From assembly GCA_947586055.1 (NCBI GenBank), contig CANPXL010000022.1, positions 1-47,953 of the forward strand: 47,953 nt of DNA, read 5' to 3'. Shown here one piece after another: positions 1-7,392 of this stretch. Below the pieces are notes generated by a model, which was not told the DNA's origin, made no database searches, and worked only from the letters and a program-made list of their open reading frames with translations. The stretch comes from an uncultured Acetatifactor sp. (GTDB lineage Bacteria; Bacillota; Clostridia; Lachnospirales; Lachnospiraceae). Both the position numbers and the translations under genes were made by a program. Within the stretch, counting starts at the first letter, position 1; each line of letters opens with the position of its first letter.

Positions 1-99
1 GATTATCTGGTACTGGGATTTACTTATTTTGACGGGAAAAAGATGGTTTTGGGTTCTTATAAACTGCAGAATGACAATTGGGTTGAGAATATTATTTGA
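1..99 (+). CDS. C-terminal fragment of an unrecognised protein (partial at window edge)
   Basis: Frame 1 is open from the first base to a TGA stop and gives 32 residues ending in NWVENII. The residues look protein-like: alternating hydrophobic and aromatic residues, as in a beta-rich C-terminus. I do not recognise the family. It overlaps, on the opposite strand, the open end of the DUF4230 gene, and both cannot easily be real through the whole overlap. The simplest reading is that this is the true tail of a plus-strand gene and that the DUF4230 gene is broken here. The fragment is too short for a firm call. Confidence 0.35.
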   Translation, partial: DYLVLGFTYFDGKKMVLGSYKLQNDNWVENII

Positions 100-576
100 T
101 TCCAAGTAGCTTACTGTGTCCCAGATTATGTAATTGTCATTAAGCTTTGCTTTCGGAAGCGTAATAGAAATCTTGTCATCATCAACCTCAACAACAATTT
201 CGTCCATATCATATCCGACCTTCACCACACCGCTGGCAGTAATTTCAATTGAGTTTGTTGCGCCAGGCACTTTTATCTTTGTATTATTAAACAAATACCT
301 TGGTTTGTTTGCATTAGCTACATCTGTATATTCATAGCAATAAGTTGTTAACTCTGCCATTTCCATAAGTTTAGCTTCAACTTCTTCAACTGTAACAACT
401 TGTTTTTCTACTTCACCCGGCAGCTTTAAATCATCAAATGACTTTTTGTTTACTCTATTTACAATAACTTCCTCAGGCTCTATTGATTGTTTTCCAAAAA
501 AATAGCCCGCTCCAAATATAACTGCCGCAACTGTAATAACGGCTATAGCATCCCTAAATACTTTTAAAATCTTCAT
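1..576 (-). CDS. DUF4230 family membrane-anchored protein, 3' end beyond window or truncated
   Basis: The start is ATG at 576, with AGGAGG at 585-590 eight bases upstream. The frame stays open for 192 codons to the window edge. Residues 10-28 form one hydrophobic segment (VITVAAVIFGAGYFFG), so the protein is an N-terminally anchored membrane protein with an extracytoplasmic domain. The later part (SIEITASGVVKVGYDMDEI, then ITLPKAKLNDNYIIWDTV) matches my memory of DUF4230 domains, whose function is unknown. After residues NNILNPI (around base 88) the sequence stops resembling the family, which normally continues with a short helical end. A plus-strand ORF tail occupies the same bases, so the gene is probably truncated near base 90-110. 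The start codon lies 13 bases after the stop of the 25-residue peptide gene, suggesting one transcript. Confidence 0.6.
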   Translation of the reverse strand, partial: MKILKVFRDAIAVITVAAVIFGAGYFFGKQSIEPEEVIVNRVNKKSFDDLKLPGEVEKQVVTVEEVEAKLMEMAELTTYCYEYTDVANANKPRYLFNNTKIKVPGATNSIEITASGVVKVGYDMDEIVVEVDDDKISITLPKAKLNDNYIIWDTVSYLESNNILNPIVILQFIRTQNHLFPVKISKSQYQII

Positions 577-588
577 CCCTTTTTCCTC

Positions 589-666
589 CTATAACCATGC
601 GGTAATGAGTACTAATAAATAAAATGCTATAACAAGCCCTGCACCTGTTAAAATTATTTTCTTCAT
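589..666 (-). CDS. 25-residue single-span membrane peptide
   Basis: ATG at 666 is preceded by AGGAGGT nine bases upstream. It encodes MKKIILTGAGLVIAFYLLVL and then ITAWL before TAG at 589-591. Two lysines at the N-terminus followed by about 20 hydrophobic residues suggest a small Nin-Cout membrane peptide. Its ribosome-binding site overlaps the stop of the preceding small ORF, and its own stop overlaps the AGGAGG of the DUF4230 gene, so the three look translationally chained. No function is known to me. Strong Shine-Dalgarno signals on both sides are the main support. Confidence 0.55.
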   Translation of the reverse strand: MKKIILTGAGLVIAFYLLVLITAWL

Positions 667-672
667 TACTTA

Positions 673-824
673 TTACCTCCTCGCATTAGAATTTTTTTCA
701 TCTGTTTCTTTTTCACTGCTATTTACTCTTACTGTGGCAGCTACGCCGATTTCCTCCAAAAACTCCGAATAACGTTTTTTTCTTTTAAGATTTTAAGGGA
801 AATCATCCTTTGTTTAACATTCAT
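673..824 (-). pseudogene. Small ORF split by a -1 frame change (candidate programmed frameshift or indel)
   Basis: ATG at 824 opens a 27-codon frame (MNVKQRMISLKILKEKN...) ending at 741-743. A second frame, offset by -1, continues with RYSEFLEEIGVAATVRVN and ends at 673-675, inside the Shine-Dalgarno sequence of the next gene. The second frame has no start of its own, and its composition looks like real protein. The frames meet at bases 774-780 (minus strand A AAA AAC), which lies in the zero frame as a classical X XXY YYZ slippery heptamer. A -1 slip there would give about 50 residues. Either a one-base deletion in an A7 run or programmed slippage explains this. I have only a vague memory of short proteins starting MNVKQRM in Firmicutes accessory regions. 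Confidence 0.45.
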
Positions 825-901
825 TTTGCATCACCCTCTTTTCTTGTTTTCATACTTAAATGATATCGTCCGAAAGAACAAAACAACAGAAACAATTTAG
901 T

Positions 902-920
902 AAAATAACTCGGTTATTTT
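902..920. repeat. Perfect 8-bp inverted repeat, possible operator
   Basis: AAAATAAC and GTTATTTT flank a 3-base TCG spacer. The site lies between the end of the XRE regulator and the start of the small-ORF cluster. A dyad here could be bound by the XRE protein, but that is inference; AT-rich dyads also arise by chance. Confidence 0.3.
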
Positions 921-973
921 ATAAAAAAGGGCAAAATAATAGCGCCTTCTTTCCTTTTGGAAGAAAAGACGCT
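921..973 (-). terminator. Possible terminator after the XRE regulator
   Basis: Just after the regulator's stop, on the minus strand, AGCGTCTTTTCTTCC and GGAAAGAAGGCGCT (941-973) form an imperfect stem around an AAAA loop. It is followed by TATTATTTTGCCCTTTTTT. The stem has a bulge, so the call is tentative. Confidence 0.4.
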
Positions 974-982
974 TGACCTTCG

Positions 983-1495
983 TTATTTTCTATTTCTGCG
1001 GGCTTCGTATTTTTCCATATCCATCACGCCATTGGCAATCATTTGCTCTGTCCATAGCTGTAGCGCCTCAACGGCTACAGATATTTTTTCCAACTGCTCC
1101 TGAATGTTTACGAAATCATCAATCTCTGTATCATCAATAACACCGTCCGCGGTAATGCCAATGAATCGGCGCTGACTGTCTTGCACTGTGTTTAACGAGT
1201 CCACCATCTTTAGCACAATCTGGGATAACGCTTGAATTTTAACTTCCGGTACGTACTGTTTTCCAATAGGGCACTGATTGGAACAGTAGTAATTACATAA
1301 CTCTGGAGATTTATATTTTTGTGCCATAATAAGTATTTCTTCTGGATGCGGTTCAACTCTTTCATTCTCTATTTTTTCAATTCTCTCCGGAGGTATTGAT
1401 TCAAGCAGCTCACTGGCTTGATCTCTTGTTAGCTTAAGTTCTTCCCTTCTTTGGAAATACACATTTTTGTTCTCTTTGTTTGATACTTTTGGCAT
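983..1495 (-). CDS. XRE-type helix-turn-helix regulator, 170 aa
   Basis: ATG at 1495 follows ACGAGGAG about nine bases upstream. Residues 15-60 fit a Cro/CI-type helix-turn-helix (REELKLTRDQASELLESIPPERIEKIEN). The middle carries a cysteine motif CNYYCSNQCPIG (three Cys, residues about 92-100), which could bind metal. The C-terminal half is helical and acidic, ending in WTEQMIANGVMDMEKYEA. I recognise this as a family common in gut Clostridia, cytoplasmic and presumably DNA-binding; its ligand is unknown to me. It is upstream of the small-ORF/DUF4230 cluster on the same strand and may control it. Composition is AT-rich like the rest of the first 1.7 kb. Confidence 0.75.
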   Translation of the reverse strand: MPKVSNKENKNVYFQRREELKLTRDQASELLESIPPERIEKIENERVEPHPEEILIMAQKYKSPELCNYYCSNQCPIGKQYVPEVKIQALSQIVLKMVDSLNTVQDSQRRFIGITADGVIDDTEIDDFVNIQEQLEKISVAVEALQLWTEQMIANGVMDMEKYEARRNRK

Positions 1496-1625
1496 TTTAC
1501 AAATTCTCCTCGTATGATTTATATAGTAGTGCCCGTAGCCCTTCCCCAGGAACTGTATCTCATTTATAAACCCACCATCAAAATTGATTTATTGTCCATA
1601 CTAATTTTTCATGTTAAGCATTTTA

Positions 1626-1652
1626 ATTATATCATACAACTATGTTTTCCAA
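1626..1652 (-). promoter_or_regulatory. Possible promoter of the XRE regulator gene
   Basis: On the minus strand TTGGAA (1647-1652) and a consensus TATAAT (1626-1631) are separated by 15 bases, shorter than ideal. The leader to the ATG at 1495 would be about 125 bases. The -10 box is strong and the -35 pairing weak. Confidence 0.35.
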
Positions 1653-1674
1653 CAGATTTAAGCCAAATCTCCCC

Positions 1675-3590
1675 TTATATCATCTTAAAATGCTCCAACG
1701 CTGCCTTGATCGCCGTCTCTTTTTCCTCCGGGCATTTCGGCGCTTTTGTATTCTCTAATTTCGCCTTATTATCATTCTCTCGCTCAATGATACCGTATTT
1801 CTGTTTCACTTGCGCGATATAGAGGAAGAAACCGCAAGCCCGGTATGCTCTTTCACATACGCCATGATCTCACCATAGGTGGCCTTTGTCTCCGCCGGTG
1901 TGACCTCCAGCTCATCCAAGTCCAATCCTATGCGGATAACATCATCCGGCTTTTGTTTGGCCAAAAGACACACCGTCTCCACATGCACCGTCATTCCAAA
2001 CTGGTCCACGCCCCTTACCCTTTTGATCTCGTACCCGCCCTCGCAGAGAATCTTTAAATCTCTCGCCATCGTCGCGGGGTCACAACTCACATACACGATC
2101 CTCTCCGGCCCCATCCGCAGCATCGTGTTCAGGCAGGCTTCATCGCAGCCCTTTCGGGGCGGATCCACAACGATGACATCCGGATGAAGAAATTCCTCGT
2201 CCCCGGTTACGACACGTTCTGTTTCGTCCGCGCTCCATCCAGCCGATCCATCGGCCGCCGCGCTGAAGCCGGCGCGAAATCCCCGCTCCGTACAGGACCC
2301 GGAAATCCCGCTCTTTCGGGCATAAAATTCCGGCAATATTTCCTCGGCCTTCCCTGTAAAAAATTCCGCATTCGCAATCCCGTTCCGTCTTGCGTTTTCC
2401 CTCGCGTCTTCGATGGCCTGGGGAACGATCTCCACGCCGCAGACCCTTTGCGCCCATCCCGCCAGAAACAGAGAAATCGTACCGATACCACAGTAGAGAT
2501 CCCACACCGTCTCCCTGCCGGTCAGCCCGGCATACTCCAGCGCAAGACTGTACAGCTTTTCCGTCTGTACAGGATTCACCTGATAAAAGGAAAGCGGCGA
2601 GATATGAAAGGTCAGTTCCCTCCCCGTAAAGGGAAATCCCGGCCGATTCATGTCCCTGACGTGAATGGTGTCGGAAATCGTGGGACTTCCCCATATCGTA
2701 TAGACCTCGTTCCCCATAATTACGTTTGTCCGCTCTGTATTGATGCTGACCGACACGCTTGTCATTCCTTTTACCGCGGACAGTTTTTCCAGTAATTCAC
2801 CCTGTTCCGGCAAAAAATCAACGTGCTTCTTCAGATGCCTGTCCTTCTTTTCGGAACCCTTCCCGGCAGGACATGACACATCCGTCGTTTTCTTTTCAGT
2901 TTGGTTCCGCGCAAAATTCAGCACCAGACATACCATGATCTCGCCGCTGTAAAAACCTTTTCGGATCAGGATATGCCGAACCAGTCCCTTTCCCGTCGTC
3001 TCGTCATAAGGGCGGATGCGGTATTTTTTCAGATGCTCCAGTATGATTTCAAGGATTTCCCTGTTTTCCTCCGCTCCCAGCAGACAGTCCGTATTTGCCA
3101 CAATATTATGGGTCCTGCCCGCATAAAATCCCGCGACAACATTCCCCTCCCGATCGGTTCCCACAGGATACTGGGCCTTGTTCCGGTAGCGAAACGGTTC
3201 TTCCATACCTGCAATGGGCTCCATTCTGGCGTCTATATATGCGGGAGAGAAGCCCCCGATCCGGATCAGGCTGCTGCGGATTTTTTCCTGTTTATATTCC
3301 AGCTGCTTTTCGTAGGACAGCGCCTGCAGCTGGCACCCACCGCATTGTCTGTGAAAAGCGCATTCTGGCTCCACGCGAAAAGGAGAAGGCGTCACCACCT
3401 TCTCTGTCCTCGCGTAAGCATAAGTCTTTTTGTTCTTTACGATCCTGGCACGGACGGTATCCCCCGTTACGGCGTCCTTCACAAACAGCGTGAAACCGTC
3501 CGTCTTCCCAATGCCCAGTCCGTCGGCGCTCATGTCCTCTATGGTCACCGTCACGATATCGTTTTTCTGAAAATTCATGGTTCCGCTCAT
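1675..3590 (-). CDS. rlmD: 23S rRNA (uracil-5-)-methyltransferase RlmD/RumA type, frameshifted near the C-terminus
   Basis: SAM-dependent methylation of a uracil in 23S rRNA. A TRAM domain is at residues 1-65, and the 4Fe-4S ligands Cys77, Cys83, Cys86 and Cys169 are all present. The Rossmann SAM motif is WDLYCGIGTISLFLA, and the catalytic motif VDPPRKG...VSCDPAT has the nucleophilic Cys near residue 502. The uninterrupted frame is 594 aa and stops at 1806-1808. The -1 frame continues as LYIAQVKQKYGIIEREN and ends in ALEHFKMI at 1675-1677. Many Lachnospiraceae RlmD proteins, as I recall, carry just this extension in one frame. The split sits at 1821-1829 (TCTTCCTCT on the minus strand), so one base seems lost. 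The catalytic domain is unaffected. The start could also be the internal ATG at 3578. Lineage TrmA-like paralogues are hard to exclude. Confidence 0.8.
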
Positions 3591-3683
3591 TCTATGCCGA
3601 CTTCTCCCGCCCTGTGTGAGCGTCTTTGTCGTCGATCCGTCCGGCCGGACATGATCCGGACCGTCCGGACGCGCCGTCGCTCC

Positions 3684-4832
3684 CTACGCCAGTTCCGCCG
3701 CCAGCCGTTCCAGCTGTTCCTGATTTTCCGGCTTCATGGCGGAGAGCAGAGTCACCGTATTTTCCGCAAACGTGATTTCCCTGCTGTTGGCAAACAGGGC
3801 TTTCATGTTCTTTGCGGCCGTAGGAGCCCAGGAGCCGTTCTCTATCAGCGCCACCGTCCGGTTCTGATAACTGCGTTCCAGAAGGCGCCGGATAAAATCA
3901 TCCATAAAGGGATTCAGCCCGTTGTTGTAAGTATTGCAGGCAAGCACCAGCTTTCCGTAACGAAAAGCGTCTTCCACAGCTTCCGCCATATCCGTTCTGG
4001 CAAGATCGTGAACCGCCGTCTTTACGCCTTTGTCCTGAAGCTTCTGCGCCAGCAGCAGCGCCGCCTCGGCGGTGTGTCCGTAGATGGAAGCATAAGCTAT
4101 GGCAACGCCCTCGCTTTCCACTCCATAAGAGGACCAGATCTGATACAGATTCAGATAATGCTCCAGATTTTCCGTAAGCACCGGTCCGTGCAGGGGACAA
4201 ATCGTCCTGATATCCAGCTCCGACGCTTTTTTCAGCACATTCTGTACCTGCGGGCCGTATTTCCCCACAATTCCGAAATAGTAGCGTCTCGCCTCGCAGT
4301 CCCATTCTTCCTCTACGTCCAGCGCGCCGAATTTTCCGAAGCCGTCCGCGGAAAAGAGGACCTTATCCGTCTCGTCGTAGCTCATCATGACCTCCGGCCA
4401 GTGCACCATGGGCGCAAATACAAAATGAAGCCTATGCTTTCCCAGAGAAAGAACGCCGCCGTTGGAAGCGGCGATCCTGTTTTCATTCAGCTCCAGATCA
4501 AAAAACTGTTTCATCATATCAAAGGCCTTCGGCGTCGCCACCACCATGGTCTCCGGATACTTTTCCAGAAAAGCCGGGATGTTTGCGGAATGATCCGGCT
4601 CCATGTGCTGAATGACCAGATAATCCGGCCTGCGGCCGCCCAGCGCTTTTTCTACGTTGTCCAGCCACGGTTTCCCGAAGCGGACATCCACGGTATCCAT
4701 TACCGCCGTCTTTTCATCCAGAATGACATAGGAATTGTACGCCATGCCGTTCGGCACCGTATACTGTCCCTCGAACAAATCCACCTCGTGATCGTTTACG
4801 CCCACATACAAAATATCGTCGGTTATCTTCAT
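3684..4832 (-). CDS. FprA-type flavodiiron protein, 382 aa
   Basis: A cytoplasmic A-type flavoprotein that reduces O2 (to water) and/or NO (to N2O) in anaerobes. The N-terminal metallo-beta-lactamase-like domain (residues 1-245) holds the diiron ligands: HMEPDH near residue 79, His in PMVHWPE, Asp in FSADGFG and His in CPLHGP. The flavodoxin domain (250-382) has the FMN loop YASIYGHTA and the ENGSWAP segment. Length matches the core two-domain family without an extra rubredoxin or reductase. ATG at 4832 has GAGGTAAG just upstream. It lies 33 bases after the YhaM gene and about 90 before rlmD, probably in one transcription unit. The function is likely oxidative or nitrosative stress defence. 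Confidence 0.9.
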   Translation of the reverse strand: MKITDDILYVGVNDHEVDLFEGQYTVPNGMAYNSYVILDEKTAVMDTVDVRFGKPWLDNVEKALGGRRPDYLVIQHMEPDHSANIPAFLEKYPETMVVATPKAFDMMKQFFDLELNENRIAASNGGVLSLGKHRLHFVFAPMVHWPEVMMSYDETDKVLFSADGFGKFGALDVEEEWDCEARRYYFGIVGKYGPQVQNVLKKASELDIRTICPLHGPVLTENLEHYLNLYQIWSSYGVESEGVAIAYASIYGHTAEAALLLAQKLQDKGVKTAVHDLARTDMAEAVEDAFRYGKLVLACNTYNNGLNPFMDDFIRRLLERSYQNRTVALIENGSWAPTAAKNMKALFANSREITFAENTVTLLSAMKPENQEQLERLAAELA

Positions 4833-4865
4833 CTCTTACCTCGTTTCCGCCGCACAGTCGGCTTT

Positions 4866-5822
4866 TTATTTTTCTTCTTCCAGTCTGCTGACTCTCAGAT
4901 TGGTTTCAAATCGCCGGTTATAACCCAGCCAGCCGGTCTTTTCCCGGTTATTTTCCAGAATCTCCTTAAACGTCTCGATTTTTGCGTCGGTGTCGTCTGC
5001 GTAATACAGCGCAAGCGCCTCGATAAGGGCCGGCGTCTTCGGAGAACCGTATTCATATTTTCCCTGATGGGCCAGAATACAGTGCTGGAGCTGCGACAGC
5101 GTCTCATGAGGAAAATCCGGAATGGCGCCGGCCTTCTCCGCGACCATTTGCGCCCCCATGACGATGTGGCCAAGAAGCTGCCCGTCGTCGGTATAATCAT
5201 TTTCGGGGAAAGGGGAAATTTCCCTGGTCTTTCCGATATCATGGCAAATGGCCGCCGTCAGCAGGAGGTCTCTCTTCAGAATGGGATACGCGCTGCAGTA
5301 ATAATCACAGAGCTTTGCAACGCTCAGCGTATGCTCCAGCAGTCCGCCGATAAAACCGTGGTGTACCGTCTTCGCCGCGGAAGCAACCCGGAACGTCTTT
5401 GCAAACGTCTCATCTTCCACGAAAAACGACTCCAGCAGCTGTCTCAGATACCGGTTTTTCACGCTGCGGATCAGTCCGGTCAGCTCCTGATACATCCCGT
5501 CCAGATTCTTTGAGCTTACGGGCTGGTAATCCGCGGGATCGTATTCTCCCTCCCGGCATACCCGGATCCGTTTCACGCTGATCTGTAAGGCGCCCTGAAA
5601 ATTGTTCACATCCCCTGAGACTTCCATATAATCCATGGCGCCGTACTCTTCTATCCCCGGGCTGTCCGGCTCCCAAACCTTCGCGTCAATAGTGCCGGTC
5701 CGGTCCTGAAGGATCACATTTTCATAGGGTTTTCCGTTTTTTGTCACCGCGGACTGTTTATATTTACACAAATAAATATCTGAGATTCTGTCTCCCTCTT
5801 TCAGATCCTTGATAAATTTCAT
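4866..5822 (-). CDS. YhaM-family 3'-5' exoribonuclease (OB fold plus HD domain), 318 aa
   Basis: Residues 10-95 form an OB-fold nucleic-acid binding domain (ILQDRTGTIDAKVWEP). Residues 155-290 are an HD metal-dependent domain, with HTLSVAKLCDYY, the diagnostic AAICHDIGKTREI (His-Asp pair) and later H residues in LLGHIVMGAQ and CILAHQGKYEYGSP. This order and length match YhaM of Bacillus, a cytoplasmic 3'-5' exoribonuclease. ATG at 5822 follows GAGAGGGA. It lies 60 bases after the HtrA-like gene with no clear promoter in the gap, so it is likely cotranscribed. Confidence 0.88.
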   Translation of the reverse strand: MKFIKDLKEGDRISDIYLCKYKQSAVTKNGKPYENVILQDRTGTIDAKVWEPDSPGIEEYGAMDYMEVSGDVNNFQGALQISVKRIRVCREGEYDPADYQPVSSKNLDGMYQELTGLIRSVKNRYLRQLLESFFVEDETFAKTFRVASAAKTVHHGFIGGLLEHTLSVAKLCDYYCSAYPILKRDLLLTAAICHDIGKTREISPFPENDYTDDGQLLGHIVMGAQMVAEKAGAIPDFPHETLSQLQHCILAHQGKYEYGSPKTPALIEALALYYADDTDAKIETFKEILENNREKTGWLGYNRRFETNLRVSRLEEEK

Positions 5823-5882
5823 GATTCCCTCTCATTTCCGCCGGCTGCCGGCTGATCTTTCCCGTACGGTTTCTCTCTTTTG

Positions 5883-7301
5883 TCAGAGCGTTCCGGGTTC
5901 AATGGTAAACTCCATTTTTCTGTATTCACCCTGAGACTGGCGCTCTGCCGTCAGCTGCACGGTCTGGCCCGGCTCGATCAGGCGGATCAGCTGGCTGCAG
6001 TAACCGTCAAAAGTGGTAATGCTGCTGCCGTTCATGGACGTGATGACGTCGCCCACCTGGATTCCGGCCAGCATGGCAGGAGAATCCATCTCCACCCGGG
6101 TGACATAAGCTCCATACGGCACGTCCTGCTCGTTGTGGACGTACTCCGGCACATCCGTTCCCGTAATGCCCATGTAGGCGAAGGGCTTGCTGTTGGACAG
6201 CTTTTCTATGATCCTGCGCAGCTCCGTAATGCCGTAGGCAGTGACGAGATTTTCCATCCCGTTTTCCAGGTTGTTTTCCGTGAGGATTCCCACCACCTGC
6301 CCTTTCAGGTTAAAAAGCACGCCTTCCCCGTTCCTGCTGCCGATGATATCCGTCAGCAGCAGCCGGTAGCTTCTGTCCGGCCCGGTCAGCTGTGTGCCGG
6401 CGGAGGTGATCATACCGATACCGATGGAATCACCTGTGCCAAGGGGGCTGCCCAGAGCGATCACGGGCGTTCCCACCAGCCGGCTTCCCAGGGAAGACCC
6501 AAGAGGCGCCACCGCCAGCCCGTCTTCTTCCAGATACTGCGCGGGCAGACGGTTTTTGATCACCGCCGCTATCGCCAGATCCGTATCCTGATCCACGCCT
6601 TTGAGCGTCGCATTGACCCTGTACGCGCCGTTGTCAAGATCCAGCACCAGGCTTTCTGCATTTTTCAGAGGGCTGTAATTTACCAGGATCAGCAGTTCAA
6701 GGCCCGTGTCCGCCACGATCAGGCCCGGCGCCTGATTGCTGCTCTCCTGTATATCGTCAAACCAGTCCACATTGGAGGTGACGCCCCGGACGGTGACCAT
6801 ATACCGGCTGAGCGCGGTCCTGACAACGGTTCCGTCTTCATCCGTCTCGTTTTCGTAAATATATTTCAAAACAGCGTCCTGCATCTGAGAAAAACTGTCG
6901 ATGTCGGGTTTTACGCTGCCAAGCATCTCCCATACCTGCTCTTCCGTCAGCGCGGACGGCGTCTCTTCCGGAAGCTGTTCCGGCAGGGGGCTCTCCGGGG
7001 GCAAAACGGGCTGAGGACTTTCCGACGGAATATTTTCCGCCAGCATTTCTTCCGGAGACATTTCCTCCGGATCCTCGGGAAGCTCCGGAAATTCCACCGA
7101 AGGCGGTTCTTCCTCCGGGTAAAGCCTGCTGCTGATCACCGGCTCCAGCACCAGAAAAGTAACGCAGGCCACCGTTCCGAAGATCACGGCCATGACAACG
7201 GTAAGCGTCATCCGTCGGATCAGCTTTCTCCGGTTGACGGGCCTTGTCTTGATCTTTTCTATCATAAAGTCATTCTGACTGGTTTGTTCCCTGTCGGGCA
7301 T
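5883..7301 (-). CDS. HtrA-like PDZ protein with degenerate protease active site, 472 aa
   Basis: The protein has a short cytoplasmic N-terminus, one transmembrane segment at residues 31-55, a Pro/Glu-rich linker to about residue 120, a trypsin-like (S1C) fold at 155-368 and a PDZ domain at about 375-465 (SPAMLAGIQVGDVI). It would sit on the outer face of the membrane. Where active HtrA proteins have TNYHV, this one has VNYSP (Ser210 instead of His). Where they have GNSGGPLFN, it has RNGEGVLFN (Gly325 instead of Ser). The middle Asp is kept (DTDLAI, Asp241). It is thus probably a non-proteolytic scaffold or sensor. ATG at 7301 has AAAGGAG five bases upstream and a well-spaced promoter at 7345-7373. 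It heads the yhaM-FDP-rlmD group. Confidence 0.82.
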   Translation of the reverse strand: MPDREQTSQNDFMIEKIKTRPVNRRKLIRRMTLTVVMAVIFGTVACVTFLVLEPVISSRLYPEEEPPSVEFPELPEDPEEMSPEEMLAENIPSESPQPVLPPESPLPEQLPEETPSALTEEQVWEMLGSVKPDIDSFSQMQDAVLKYIYENETDEDGTVVRTALSRYMVTVRGVTSNVDWFDDIQESSNQAPGLIVADTGLELLILVNYSPLKNAESLVLDLDNGAYRVNATLKGVDQDTDLAIAAVIKNRLPAQYLEEDGLAVAPLGSSLGSRLVGTPVIALGSPLGTGDSIGIGMITSAGTQLTGPDRSYRLLLTDIIGSRNGEGVLFNLKGQVVGILTENNLENGMENLVTAYGITELRRIIEKLSNSKPFAYMGITGTDVPEYVHNEQDVPYGAYVTRVEMDSPAMLAGIQVGDVITSMNGSSITTFDGYCSQLIRLIEPGQTVQLTAERQSQGEYRKMEFTIEPGTL

Positions 7302-7344
7302 CTGGTCTCCTTTCCGGTGGGGATTTTCCCTTATCCGCTTTTCC

Positions 7345-7373
7345 AGTATAGCGAATCAGGGGAAAAAAGTAAA
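7345..7373 (-). promoter_or_regulatory. Sigma-A type promoter of the HtrA-like gene
   Basis: On the minus strand TTTACT (7368-7373) and TATACT (7345-7350) are 17 bases apart. The transcription start would be about 35-40 bases before the ATG at 7301. The -35 box overlaps the foot of the terminator of the upstream kinase gene. Confidence 0.65.
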
Positions 7374-7392
7374 GCGCGCCCGCATTCTTTAC
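7363..7392 (-). terminator. Terminator overlapping the stop codon of the hybrid kinase gene
   Basis: On the minus strand GTAAAG (7387-7392) pairs with CTTTAC (7369-7374), with a smaller inner GC pairing, and TTTTTT follows. The stem includes the TAA stop codon. Confidence 0.45.

Noticed and set aside
1514..1822. 102-codon plus-strand open frame
   Set aside because: It is antisense to the frameshifted RlmD tail and the regulator leader; the minus-strand reading has real family similarity.
3601..3683. GC-rich repeated CCGTCCGG and GTCCGGCCGGAC palindrome between rlmD and the flavodiiron gene
   Set aside because: Pairing is possible but there is no T-run and no clear regulatory position; GC-rich DNA gives such repeats easily.
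2901..5513. 870-codon plus-strand open frame
   Set aside because: It lies opposite rlmD, the flavodiiron gene and the yhaM-like gene, all with clear motifs. Its residues are Arg/His/Gln-rich low-sense sequence, typical of a shadow in GC-rich DNA.
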